This document shows, piece after piece, positions 34,671-41,748 of a DNA stretch of 64,000 nt. The stretch comes from Ruminococcus_G sp050944435 (GTDB lineage Bacteria; Bacillota; Clostridia; Lachnospirales; Lachnospiraceae): positions 101,018 through 165,017 of the forward strand of contig JBMNRB010000004.1 in assembly GCA_050944435.1 (NCBI GenBank), read 5' to 3'. Under the pieces are notes generated by a model that saw only the letters and a program-made list of their open reading frames with translations, was not told where the DNA came from and did no database searches. Numbering within the stretch: position 1 is the first letter of the stretch; each line of letters begins with the position of its first letter. Position numbers and translations under genes: made by a program.

Positions 34671-35939
34671 TTATCTCTGGAAACAAATATCCACCACGCG
34701 CTGCGCAGCGTTTCCATCATCCAGATAATTATAAGTATCGCAAAAAGTCTTATACGACTCCTGATATTCTTCACGGACATCCTCAATGCGATATACCGCA
34801 TCCAAAAGCTCTTCCTGGGTTTTCACGATAGGTCCAGGCAGTTCTGTCAAATCAATATAAAATTCCCGGATTTGGGTCTGGTATTCCTCAAGATCATACA
34901 TATAGAACAGAATGGGTCTGTTCAAATTGGCATAATCGAAAAATACACTGGAATAATCTGTGATCAGAATATCACTGATCACGTACAATTTGTTCACATC
35001 ATCCAGTTTGGAATAATCAAATACTTTTCCCGCGTATGCGGATAAATCCACTTTGTTCGCCACAATGTAATGGAGCCGCATAATAACCACGTAATCTTCG
35101 CTCAGCTCATCCAGGAATTTAAAGAAATGCTGCTCCACATCCAGTGTATTTCCAACCCCCAGCGTATGCTGATTATCTCTCCATGTGGGCGCATACAAAA
35201 TTACCTTTTTGTCTTTGGGAATATTCAGCTCTTCTTTTATGGCATCTGCATCATCTTTTGTATAATTCAGAAGATAATCGTTTCTCGGATAACCGGTTTC
35301 AATCAGTATGTTTTTCTTATTCAGCTGATCCAGACCGAAAGCAGTGGCAAAAACCTTCGTGCAGAATGCAGAGGGAGATACCAGATAGTCATACATTTTA
35401 GAATCATGCAGATACAGCTTATGACTTCTTCGCTGACTGGCCTGAGGATTTCCCTCAATTGTAGAGTCCAAACCGATTTTTTTCAGGGGCGTTCCGTGCC
35501 ATGTTTCGATGAGAATCTGATCTTTCTTCTTTGATATATGGTTAGGAAGTCTCCAGTTGGTAACCCAGTATTTGGATGCCGCCAGATACTTATAATAACT
35601 GTCTGATTTATAGCGAACAAGAATGGTTCTGGGATCCGTCAGTTCCGGAGATTCCTCTTTTAATTTCTTTAATTTCCACTTTCGAAAGGCCCAGACAAAC
35701 TTATAATCTGAAAATCGCTCATCCTGAAGCATATAATTATATATGGCTTTTGGACTGCAGGCATACATCTTGCCAAGGAAAGATTCAAACATAACCACCT
35801 TTTCCTCGGTGGGAGTTTCCGATTTCAGTTTTCTATATTTCGCCGCCATATAGATATCCAAAATTTTAACCTTTAATTTTCTAAAAAAATAGCTTTTTTT
35901 CTGCAAGTAATTCAACATATTCAAAACAATTTTTTTCAT
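34671..35939 (-). CDS. CDP-glycerol glycerophosphotransferase family protein
   Basis: The 422-residue protein has ETWHGTPLKKIGLDSTIEGN, ILYAPTWRDNQHT and LITDYSSVFFDYANLNRP. It is the close paralogue of the 18.2 kb enzyme, sharing the FYxDLxELPGP region and the C-terminal TYNYLDDG cap. It should add phosphoglycerol or a related unit to the lipid-linked polymer. The ATG at 35939 follows AGAAGGACAGC; the frame extends to 35966 but without a better site. It heads the transcript that includes the fusion, pyruvyl transferase and Fe-S protein. Confidence 0.9.
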   Translation of the reverse strand: MKKIVLNMLNYLQKKSYFFRKLKVKILDIYMAAKYRKLKSETPTEEKVVMFESFLGKMYACSPKAIYNYMLQDERFSDYKFVWAFRKWKLKKLKEESPELTDPRTILVRYKSDSYYKYLAASKYWVTNWRLPNHISKKKDQILIETWHGTPLKKIGLDSTIEGNPQASQRRSHKLYLHDSKMYDYLVSPSAFCTKVFATAFGLDQLNKKNILIETGYPRNDYLLNYTKDDADAIKEELNIPKDKKVILYAPTWRDNQHTLGVGNTLDVEQHFFKFLDELSEDYVVIMRLHYIVANKVDLSAYAGKVFDYSKLDDVNKLYVISDILITDYSSVFFDYANLNRPILFYMYDLEEYQTQIREFYIDLTELPGPIVKTQEELLDAVYRIEDVREEYQESYKTFCDTYNYLDDGNAAQRVVDICFQR

Positions 35940-35985
35940 GCTGTCCTTCTCCCGTTTTTTACACATTCTTTACAGATGCATTACT

Positions 35986-36014
35986 AACATATCACATATC
36001 TTCCCCTTTTTCAA
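35986..36014 (-). promoter_or_regulatory. Sigma-A-type promoter for the 34.7-29.4 kb operon
   Basis: Minus-strand TTGAAA (36014-36009), 17-base spacer, TATGTT (35991-35986), upstream of the gene starting at 35939. It is divergent from the licC promoter about 40 bases away, so the two units share one control region. Confidence 0.55.
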
Positions 36015-36054
36015 CGCTGATTTTATTGCCAGATCTGTTCCCCTTTCCGTAAAC

Positions 36055-36083
36055 TTGACAGGATTTCCCTGATCTCATAAAAT
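36055..36083 (+). promoter_or_regulatory. Sigma-A-type promoter of licC
   Basis: TTGACA (36055-36060), exact 17-base spacer, TAAAAT (36078-36083). It lies 27 bases before the licC ATG; AGGAGG (about 36095-36100) is the ribosome binding site. Confidence 0.8.
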
Positions 36084-36109
36084 GTGTTTTGACAGGAGGA
36101 AATACTATT

Positions 36110-36826
36110 ATGGAAGCAAAAACATTCACCGCAGACAATGCCGTCATATTGGCGGCTGGATTTTCGTCCCGTTTTGCGCCTTTATCCCAGCATACGCCCA
36201 AAGCCCTTTTGAAAGTAAAGGGCGAAGTTTTAATTGAACGGCAAATTCGTCAGCTTCAGGAAAGAGGCATTGGGGATATTTACATCGTCACCGGATACCT
36301 GAAAGAACAATTTACCTATCTTAAAGATAAAATGGGAGTATCGCTTATCGAAAACAAAGAGTATCAATGGCGAAACAACCACTCGTCCATCTGGGCGGCC
36401 AGAGATGTTCTGGCCAATACCTACATATGCTGTTCCGACAATTACTTTGTGGATAATCTCTTCACCAAAGAAGCAGAATTTCCTTACTATTCTGCTTTAT
36501 ATTCCAATGGTCCCACTGAAGAATACTGCATCACCGCCGATCCATCGGGCCGAATCACCGGAGTTACCATTGGCGGAGCAGATTCCTGGTATATGCTGGG
36601 TCACGTACTGTTTGATCAAAAATTTTCCAGAGATTTTCTTCATATTTTAGAGTCAGAATATGACCTTCCGCAAACGAAGGACTGTATGTGGGAAAATATA
36701 TATATGAATCATTTAGACGACCTTACTTTGTATATAAAAAAATATCCCGGCGACCTCATCCGGGAATTTGATACTGTGGAAGATCTGTCACTTTTCGACC
36801 CGGCCTACCGTTCCTATCTTACATAG
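36110..36826 (+). CDS. licC: CTP:phosphocholine cytidylyltransferase
   Basis: The 238-residue protein has an intact nucleotidyltransferase core: LAAGFSSRFAPLSQHTPKAL for CTP binding, then GYLKEQFTYLKDK and the acidic SDNYF metal site. This wording is close to what I recall of pneumococcal LicC (GYLKEQFDYLKEK), which makes CDP-choline from phosphocholine and CTP. It is the only complete cytidylyltransferase of this type here, since the fusion at 24.7-26.5 kb has a degenerate loop. The gene stands alone on the plus strand with its own promoter and terminator. The ATG at 36110 has AGGAGG at ideal distance; a TTG at 36089 is unlikely. Confidence 0.92.
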   Translation: MEAKTFTADNAVILAAGFSSRFAPLSQHTPKALLKVKGEVLIERQIRQLQERGIGDIYIVTGYLKEQFTYLKDKMGVSLIENKEYQWRNNHSSIWAARDVLANTYICCSDNYFVDNLFTKEAEFPYYSALYSNGPTEEYCITADPSGRITGVTIGGADSWYMLGHVLFDQKFSRDFLHILESEYDLPQTKDCMWENIYMNHLDDLTLYIKKYPGDLIREFDTVEDLSLFDPAYRSYLT

Positions 36827-36831
36827 ACAAA

Positions 36832-36861
36832 AATACTGCCCGGTTTCATCCGGGCAGTATT
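36832..36861. terminator. Bidirectional terminator between licC and the HPr-like gene
   Basis: A 12-bp perfect stem (AATACTGCCCGG at 36832-36843, CCGGGCAGTATT at 36850-36861) with a TTTCAT loop. It serves licC on the plus strand and the HPr-cda operon on the minus strand. Confidence 0.8.
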
Positions 36862-36878
36862 AGATACTGGAGTTAACG

Positions 36879-37154
36879 CTATCTTTCAGCGGTTTCACCG
36901 AGACCGCTTTCGATGGCTCCGACAATCTCTGTCAACGCTTTTTCTTCATCGGGCCCTTCGCAGACCAGTTCAATTTCGTCGCCGCATTTTACACATGCTC
37001 CCAGTACGCTCAGTACGCTTTTCGCGTTGGCCGTACCCTTCTCGTAAGTGAAGGTGATCAGTGATTTGTACTGAATCGCCATGTTGCACAACAGGCCTGC
37101 CGGTTTCAAATGAAGTCCGGACGGATTATTGATAATTACTTTTTTACTAACCAT
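36879..37154 (-). CDS. HPr-like phosphocarrier protein
   Basis: The 91-residue protein has the HPr fold: PSGLHLKPAG with the phosphorylatable histidine and AKSVLSVLGACVKCGDE with a serine at the regulatory position. In classic HPr the motif reads GxHARPA, here GLHLKPA, so the arginine following the histidine is replaced by lysine. It might be a Crh-like regulatory paralogue rather than the main PTS carrier; no EI gene is nearby. The ATG at 37154 is preferred over a GTG at 37166. It is the last gene of the cda operon. Confidence 0.82.
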   Translation of the reverse strand: MVSKKVIINNPSGLHLKPAGLLCNMAIQYKSLITFTYEKGTANAKSVLSVLGACVKCGDEIELVCEGPDEEKALTEIVGAIESGLGETAER

Positions 37155-37177
37155 TTCCTTCTTCACCTCAGTTTCTT

Positions 37178-38446
37178 TTATTCCAGTTCTGAAACGTGCA
37201 CCAGCGTCTTAACCGGCTCCACCAGCTCAAATCCTTCCGGCAGTTTCACATTCAGCTCCACTTCATAATCTCCCTCTTCTCTTCCGTCCATGTTTACAGA
37301 AAGGGAAATATCATTCGCTGTGAGTGTACTTATATCCCCGCCGGATTCCTGCACCCGGAGCGTAACGCTGTCCGTATCAAATACCAGCCGCAGTTTGTCA
37401 TCCAGATTCTGTATCGTAATATCCCTGGTCGCCATTTTATACTCCTGACTTCCCAGGGGAATGATACTCACATTTACAATGGCTGTCTCCACATTATTGG
37501 CCACTACCAGATCCTGAGGCATGTAATCCGACAGCGTCAGCCTGACTTCCACATCGCTGTCCTGCCCATCCAGTACAACGGCATCCGGGGAAATCTCGAT
37601 TTTATTTCCGTTGGCCGCCAGCTGACTGAGCGCCTCATCCGTTCCCGCAACAGATATGGTAGAAGGTACAATTGCAACCTCTCCAACCTGATAGCCTTCC
37701 GCAGGACTTCCGCTGTATCCTACCGACAATTCTACTTCATCCCGTACTCTCCACAAATCTATATGTACGTCCACCACAGGTTCACCTATATCGAATTTCA
37801 GATAACTCATTTCTGTATCCGACAGATTTTCCTGGTTTTTATCGTAGATTTCCAGCCGGCAGGTCTTCGTGGTATCCTCCTCCAGCAAGGAAGTATCCAC
37901 TTCCGCCATCACCCGGTCAATCTTGTTGATCAGTGATTCCGGTCCGGTGATCGTCACTTTCTCCGGATCAGAGGTCATGGAGCCGACCTCGTAATCCTTA
38001 CCGGGGGTTGAATCCCCTGCCGGAGTTACCGTAATGGTAAAGTCCTTACTTACCATATCTTCAATATCAATTCCGATCGCTGCCGGAACCACCGTAATGT
38101 TTTCCTGCTCCACCCGGTCGCAGGTAGCTGTAACCGGCACCATAACCGGAGTAGTATTCATATCCACAATCTGAGTCAAATCAGCGATAGCCTGGATATC
38201 CGACTGTCTGTTCTCCACAACAGATCGATTTCCTCTCAATATGACTGTGACAGTCTGCTGCTCTTCCAGCACCTGATATGTCTTCCCGCCGCTTTCCAGG
38301 TAAGCACTGTTTTGAATCGTAACCGGCACATCGTAACTTGTCACTACAATGGGATCATTGATATTGGCAACCAGCAGCCAGACAAGAAAGGCAATTGCCA
38401 GAGACAGGATCTTCAGGAGCAGATTATTTGTGATTTTCTTTTTCAT
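37178..38446 (-). CDS. cdaR: CdaA regulator, YbbR-domain protein
   Basis: The 422-residue protein has an N-terminal membrane anchor (about residues 8-27) and four YbbR-type beta modules outside the membrane. CdaR binds the diadenylate cyclase CdaA and modulates c-di-AMP formation. Its start overlaps the end of cdaA by 23 bases, the conserved Firmicutes arrangement. GATGGAGGAGAAG precedes the ATG. The usual glmM neighbour is absent; an HPr-like gene follows instead. Confidence 0.92.
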   Translation of the reverse strand: MKKKITNNLLLKILSLAIAFLVWLLVANINDPIVVTSYDVPVTIQNSAYLESGGKTYQVLEEQQTVTVILRGNRSVVENRQSDIQAIADLTQIVDMNTTPVMVPVTATCDRVEQENITVVPAAIGIDIEDMVSKDFTITVTPAGDSTPGKDYEVGSMTSDPEKVTITGPESLINKIDRVMAEVDTSLLEEDTTKTCRLEIYDKNQENLSDTEMSYLKFDIGEPVVDVHIDLWRVRDEVELSVGYSGSPAEGYQVGEVAIVPSTISVAGTDEALSQLAANGNKIEISPDAVVLDGQDSDVEVRLTLSDYMPQDLVVANNVETAIVNVSIIPLGSQEYKMATRDITIQNLDDKLRLVFDTDSVTLRVQESGGDISTLTANDISLSVNMDGREEGDYEVELNVKLPEGFELVEPVKTLVHVSELE

Positions 38447-39311
38447 CGCTTCTTCTCCTCCATCTTCTCTTTTTATCGCTTTCTTCCGCCTGATCCCTGC
38501 GCTGCAGCTTATAAAGCTCTTCCCTCAATTCATTGGGCGCTACGCCTGTAAATATCTTCCCTCCCAGCGTATAAGATACTTTTCCGGTTTCTTCTGATAC
38601 AATGATCGTCAGCGCATCGCTGACCTCGCTGATGCCCACGCCGGCCCTGTGTCTCGTTCCGAGAGTTTTGCTCAGCGCCATATTGTCTGACAGAGGCAGG
38701 TAGCAGGTGGCAGCCACCACTCTGTTATACCGCACGATTACCGCGCCGTCATGCAGCGGTGTATTATGTTCGAATATATTGATCAACAGCTGACTTGTCA
38801 GCACAGAATCAAGAGGAATTCCCGTCTGTTCATATTCTTTCAGCAGGACTTCATTCTCCACCACAATCAGAGCCCCCGTCTTTACTTCTCCCATATCATA
38901 AACGGCCCGGATCAGTTCGTTGATGGTCTTGTCGCTGATTTTCCATTCTTCCGGCCGGCCGCTGTCGAACCGTATCAGATTGCTCAGCCTGTTCTTTTCT
39001 CCCAGCTGCTCCAATGCTCTTCGAAGCTCGGGCTGCAGAATGATCACCAGCGCCGTAATGGCCACCACGCCTACATTCTGTGCAATGTAAAGTATCGTGT
39101 CCATCCGCAGCAGGTAAGCCAGCAATACAAAAAGAAGGATCAGCAGCAATCCCTTCAGAAGAGTATACGCTCTCGTACTTTTTATCCATAAGATAATATA
39201 ATATACAAAAACAGCGATCAGTAAAATCTGTACAATATCTATGATTCCTATGCGATTGGGAAGAGACATATTCATCCAGTACCGTTTCAGTAATTCAATA
39301 TATTTTTCCAC
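38424..39311 (-). CDS. cdaA: Membrane-bound diadenylate cyclase
   Basis: The 295-residue protein has three N-terminal helices and a DAC domain with the catalytic DGAVIV and RHRAGVGISE motifs. It makes the essential second messenger c-di-AMP from two ATP. The chosen start is the GTG at 39311, giving (V)EKYIELLKRYW as N-terminus with AAGGAAGTGAG upstream; the frame's first ATG (39338) lies in the ribosome binding region and is unlikely. C-terminal 25 residues are charged. The gene is preceded by two membrane proteins of the same operon. Confidence 0.94.
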   Translation of the reverse strand: MEKYIELLKRYWMNMSLPNRIGIIDIVQILLIAVFVYYIILWIKSTRAYTLLKGLLLILLFVLLAYLLRMDTILYIAQNVGVVAITALVIILQPELRRALEQLGEKNRLSNLIRFDSGRPEEWKISDKTINELIRAVYDMGEVKTGALIVVENEVLLKEYEQTGIPLDSVLTSQLLINIFEHNTPLHDGAVIVRYNRVVAATCYLPLSDNMALSKTLGTRHRAGVGISEVSDALTIIVSEETGKVSYTLGGKIFTGVAPNELREELYKLQRRDQAEESDKKRRWRRRSDEKENHK

Positions 39312-39347
39312 CTGCTCACTTCCTTTCCATAGTATCATCGATTTTTA

Positions 39348-40496
39348 TCATGAACGAATATTCATATCACGCAGTGACTTTTCCAGTTTCTCCTCCAGAT
39401 CTTCCATGAGATCACGGTCACTGTCCTTTTCCCTCTTCTCTTCAGAAACTTCCGTCCCGGGCATCTCCTCCCTGGGCATTTCCCTCCTGGAAATTGAGGT
39501 CCTGGGGATTTCTGCTTTGGAGATTTCTGTTTTAGGAATTTCTGTTTTGTTTTCTTCTGTTTCCAAAGTTTCTTCCGCCTGAATCGTTTTCACCGACCGG
39601 CTGGACTTCGTCATTTTAATCTTCGGCACTGCTTTTACATAATAATAATAGTCGTCGTCTTCATACTGGAGGTATTCTGAACGGGAATAATCAACATTAA
39701 ATACGAAAAATTCCAGCACCAGCATCAACACCACAGCTCCCGCTGTTCCAGCCGCCAAAAGCCCCACCGGCAAACTGGCGTTCATCACAAAACTTCCGGC
39801 TACCTGGAAAATCAGATACAGCAGTCCTCCCGTCACAATGGCCGCCGTCCAGGCATGATCCGCCGACGCCCGGCGGATACAGTACACCACCAGTACCACG
39901 GCCACAAAGGCAACCAGATCCAGCCAAAGTCTCTGATCCTGTACCAAACCGTTCAGCAAAGTGGACAGCCGCTGGGAAAGCTCCGTCACTTCGCCGTTTT
40001 GAAGCAATACCGCCTGCTCTCTTACCAGATTCATAAAGTAATAAAGCACAACGCCGCAAGAGACGGATACGGCCGACCCCGCATTGCCCATCAGGCCAAA
40101 GCCTATCGGCACCGCACAGGGAATATGCAGCCCGAATGCCAGCGGCGTCAGCGCCAGCGCCAGGGCGTCCCTGGGCGCAAACCGCAGATAAAGAATCAGC
40201 AGAAGCAAAAGCAGCACCACTGCAAAAGCCGCCACTTCAATCCCCACCGCATAGCAATGTCCCACAATGAGAAAACAGCCGAAAATTACAATGGCCGTCA
40301 TGGGAAGAATGGCGCATATAAGAGCCAGAATCAATATGACAAATACATTATTCAAAAAGCTGAGAAATCCCAGCATCATATTAATATTAATAAAAACCGC
40401 CAGTGCCAGGCCAAATTTCAAAACAGGATTCAAGTACATGCTGAATTTTCCATAAAATGATTTCAGCCTTTCCTTCAATTCCAAAAGCGCTGTCAT
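39348..40496 (-). CDS. Polytopic membrane protein with repetitive charged tail, upstream of cdaA
   Basis: The 382-residue protein has about eight hydrophobic helices (roughly residues 25-280) and a cytoplasmic tail of about 100 residues rich in K, E and R. Part of the tail is a five-residue repeat of the type TEIPK/AEIPR/EEMPG, encoded by near-identical 15-base units. I do not know its function; context suggests a partner in envelope homeostasis alongside cdaA. The ATG at 40496 has AGGAGG at good spacing; the earlier TTG (40502) is less likely. Confidence 0.7.
   Translation of the reverse strand: MTALLELKERLKSFYGKFSMYLNPVLKFGLALAVFININMMLGFLSFLNNVFVILILALICAILPMTAIVIFGCFLIVGHCYAVGIEVAAFAVVLLLLLLILYLRFAPRDALALALTPLAFGLHIPCAVPIGFGLMGNAGSAVSVSCGVVLYYFMNLVREQAVLLQNGEVTELSQRLSTLLNGLVQDQRLWLDLVAFVAVVLVVYCIRRASADHAWTAAIVTGGLLYLIFQVAGSFVMNASLPVGLLAAGTAGAVVLMLVLEFFVFNVDYSRSEYLQYEDDDYYYYVKAVPKIKMTKSSRSVKTIQAEETLETEENKTEIPKTEISKAEIPRTSISRREMPREEMPGTEVSEEKREKDSDRDLMEDLEEKLEKSLRDMNIRS
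39504..39548 (-). repeat. Three 15-base tandem repeats in the tail of the membrane protein
   Basis: On the plus strand three successive 15-mers (39504-39518, 39519-39533, 39534-39548) of the form GGRGATTTCTGYTTT. More degenerate copies extend on the lower-coordinate side to about 39450. Copy-number change would keep the frame. Confidence 0.75.
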
Positions 40497-40502
40497 GTCC
40501 AA

Positions 40503-40928
40503 TTACCTCCTGCCGCTTTCCCGACCGTTTTCCTTTTTGGTTTCCCTGTAATATCTGCGGGACAGTTCCTCCAGTCCGGCGTAATACTGCGCCACATCCC
40601 TTTCGGCCTCCTCGTACTGACGGCGCCGTTTGATATAGGTAATTACAGAATACATAATCATAAATATCAGATAACCGACGATAAATTCCACGACCACTGC
40701 CGATATTTTTACCTTATGGAGATTATCCAGCAGATATTCCATATTATAGGCGATAATTACGCCCCATATCAGAAGATATCCCAGCGTGGTATAGATAAAA
40801 TTTTTTAACAGGCCCAGTCCAATGTAATCGCTCCGCTGATAACGGACAATGTGAAATTTATCTTTGCTGATCTTACTCTCAAGACGAGCCAGTTTCGTCA
40901 TAAGGCAAATTTTTTTCTCGTCTAACAT
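40503..40928 (-). CDS. Small membrane protein with coiled-coil tail
   Basis: The 141-residue protein has an N-terminal charged region, two hydrophobic helices (about residues 42-62 and 78-98) and a helical tail rich in R, E and Y (about 100-141). I do not recognise it. It sits 6 bases before the previous membrane protein's start and has GAGGAAAATT before its ATG at 40928. A promoter candidate lies just upstream. Confidence 0.65.
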   Translation of the reverse strand: MLDEKKICLMTKLARLESKISKDKFHIVRYQRSDYIGLGLLKNFIYTTLGYLLIWGVIIAYNMEYLLDNLHKVKISAVVVEFIVGYLIFMIMYSVITYIKRRRQYEEAERDVAQYYAGLEELSRRYYRETKKENGRESGRR

Positions 40929-40965
40929 AATTTTCCTCAACTGCCTTTAAATTATTTACCATTTT

Positions 40966-40994
40966 ATTGTAGCATAGATAAAGTTCCATGAAAA
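40966..40994 (-). promoter_or_regulatory. Promoter candidate for the membrane protein-cdaA-cdaR operon
   Basis: Minus-strand TTTTCA (40994-40989), 17-base spacer, TACAAT (40971-40966) preceded by TGC, an extended -10. It lies in the 74-base gap after comF. Confidence 0.5.
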
Positions 40995-41002
40995 GTAATT
41001 TT

Positions 41003-41716
41003 TCAGAACCCACTCCCTGTACAGGCTGTCAGAAAATAGATTTTCCCCGTCCCCTGCTGTTTCAAAATTTCAGCTATTGCATCCATAGTACTGCCAGTGG
41101 TATAGATATCATCCACCAGAAGAATTCTCTCATAATTTCCGCATTCCGGCAAAGCCCGAAACGCGCCTTTCAGATTTTCCCGTCTCTTCTGAGGCGTCAT
41201 CTCTTTCTGGGGTTTCGTATTGCGGACGCGGAAAAGAAGATCCGTACGCACTGGAATATCCAGATATTTTCCCGCTTCCCGGGCCAGTATTTCCGCTTGA
41301 TTGTACCCCCGCCGCTTCTTCTTCCCGCGGTACATGGGAACCGGCAAAATCACCTGGGGCCGCCATCGGCCCACCCGATCCGCGCTGCAAACCCCCATCA
41401 TTTTTCCGTAAAATTTTCCGTATTCCGCTCTTCCGTGAAATTTAAACCGAACTACCGATTCCTGTACCCATCCGGCATAAGGAAAGACGCCGTATCCCTC
41501 TTCAAAAAAATGAGGACTGTTTTTACAGTTTTCACAAAACTCTTTCTCATCATTTTCAATAAATTTCCCGCATCTGCTGCAGTGAACTCCTTCCACTATC
41601 TTGAGTTTTTCCCTGCAGGAGGGGCATATTCCCTCCAATCCGGGATCCAGTATTCCATCACAGGCAGGACATCTCCCTGGGAAAACACAGGCCAGCAGCC
41701 ATTCTCTTACTTTCAT
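41003..41716 (-). CDS. comF: ComF-family phosphoribosyltransferase-like protein
   Basis: The 237-residue protein has two N-terminal zinc-finger pairs (CPAC...CPSC and CSRC...CENC) and a phosphoribosyltransferase fold with ILPVPMYRGKKKRRGYNQ and the PRPP loop LLVDDIYTTGSTM. ComF takes part in DNA uptake during competence, with a nucleotide or DNA-handling role at the inner membrane that is not fully settled. It follows recD2 by 32 bases. Its presence matters because comEC in the same window is interrupted. Confidence 0.9.
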   Translation of the reverse strand: MKVREWLLACVFPGRCPACDGILDPGLEGICPSCREKLKIVEGVHCSRCGKFIENDEKEFCENCKNSPHFFEEGYGVFPYAGWVQESVVRFKFHGRAEYGKFYGKMMGVCSADRVGRWRPQVILPVPMYRGKKKRRGYNQAEILAREAGKYLDIPVRTDLLFRVRNTKPQKEMTPQKRRENLKGAFRALPECGNYERILLVDDIYTTGSTMDAIAEILKQQGTGKIYFLTACTGSGF

Positions 41717-41748
41717 GCCAGATCCTTTCTCCCGGCACTCTCTTCAGC

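Noticed and set aside
35992..36201. Minus-strand frame across the divergent promoters of licC
   Set aside because: Overlaps two good promoters and the licC start, and has no family pattern.
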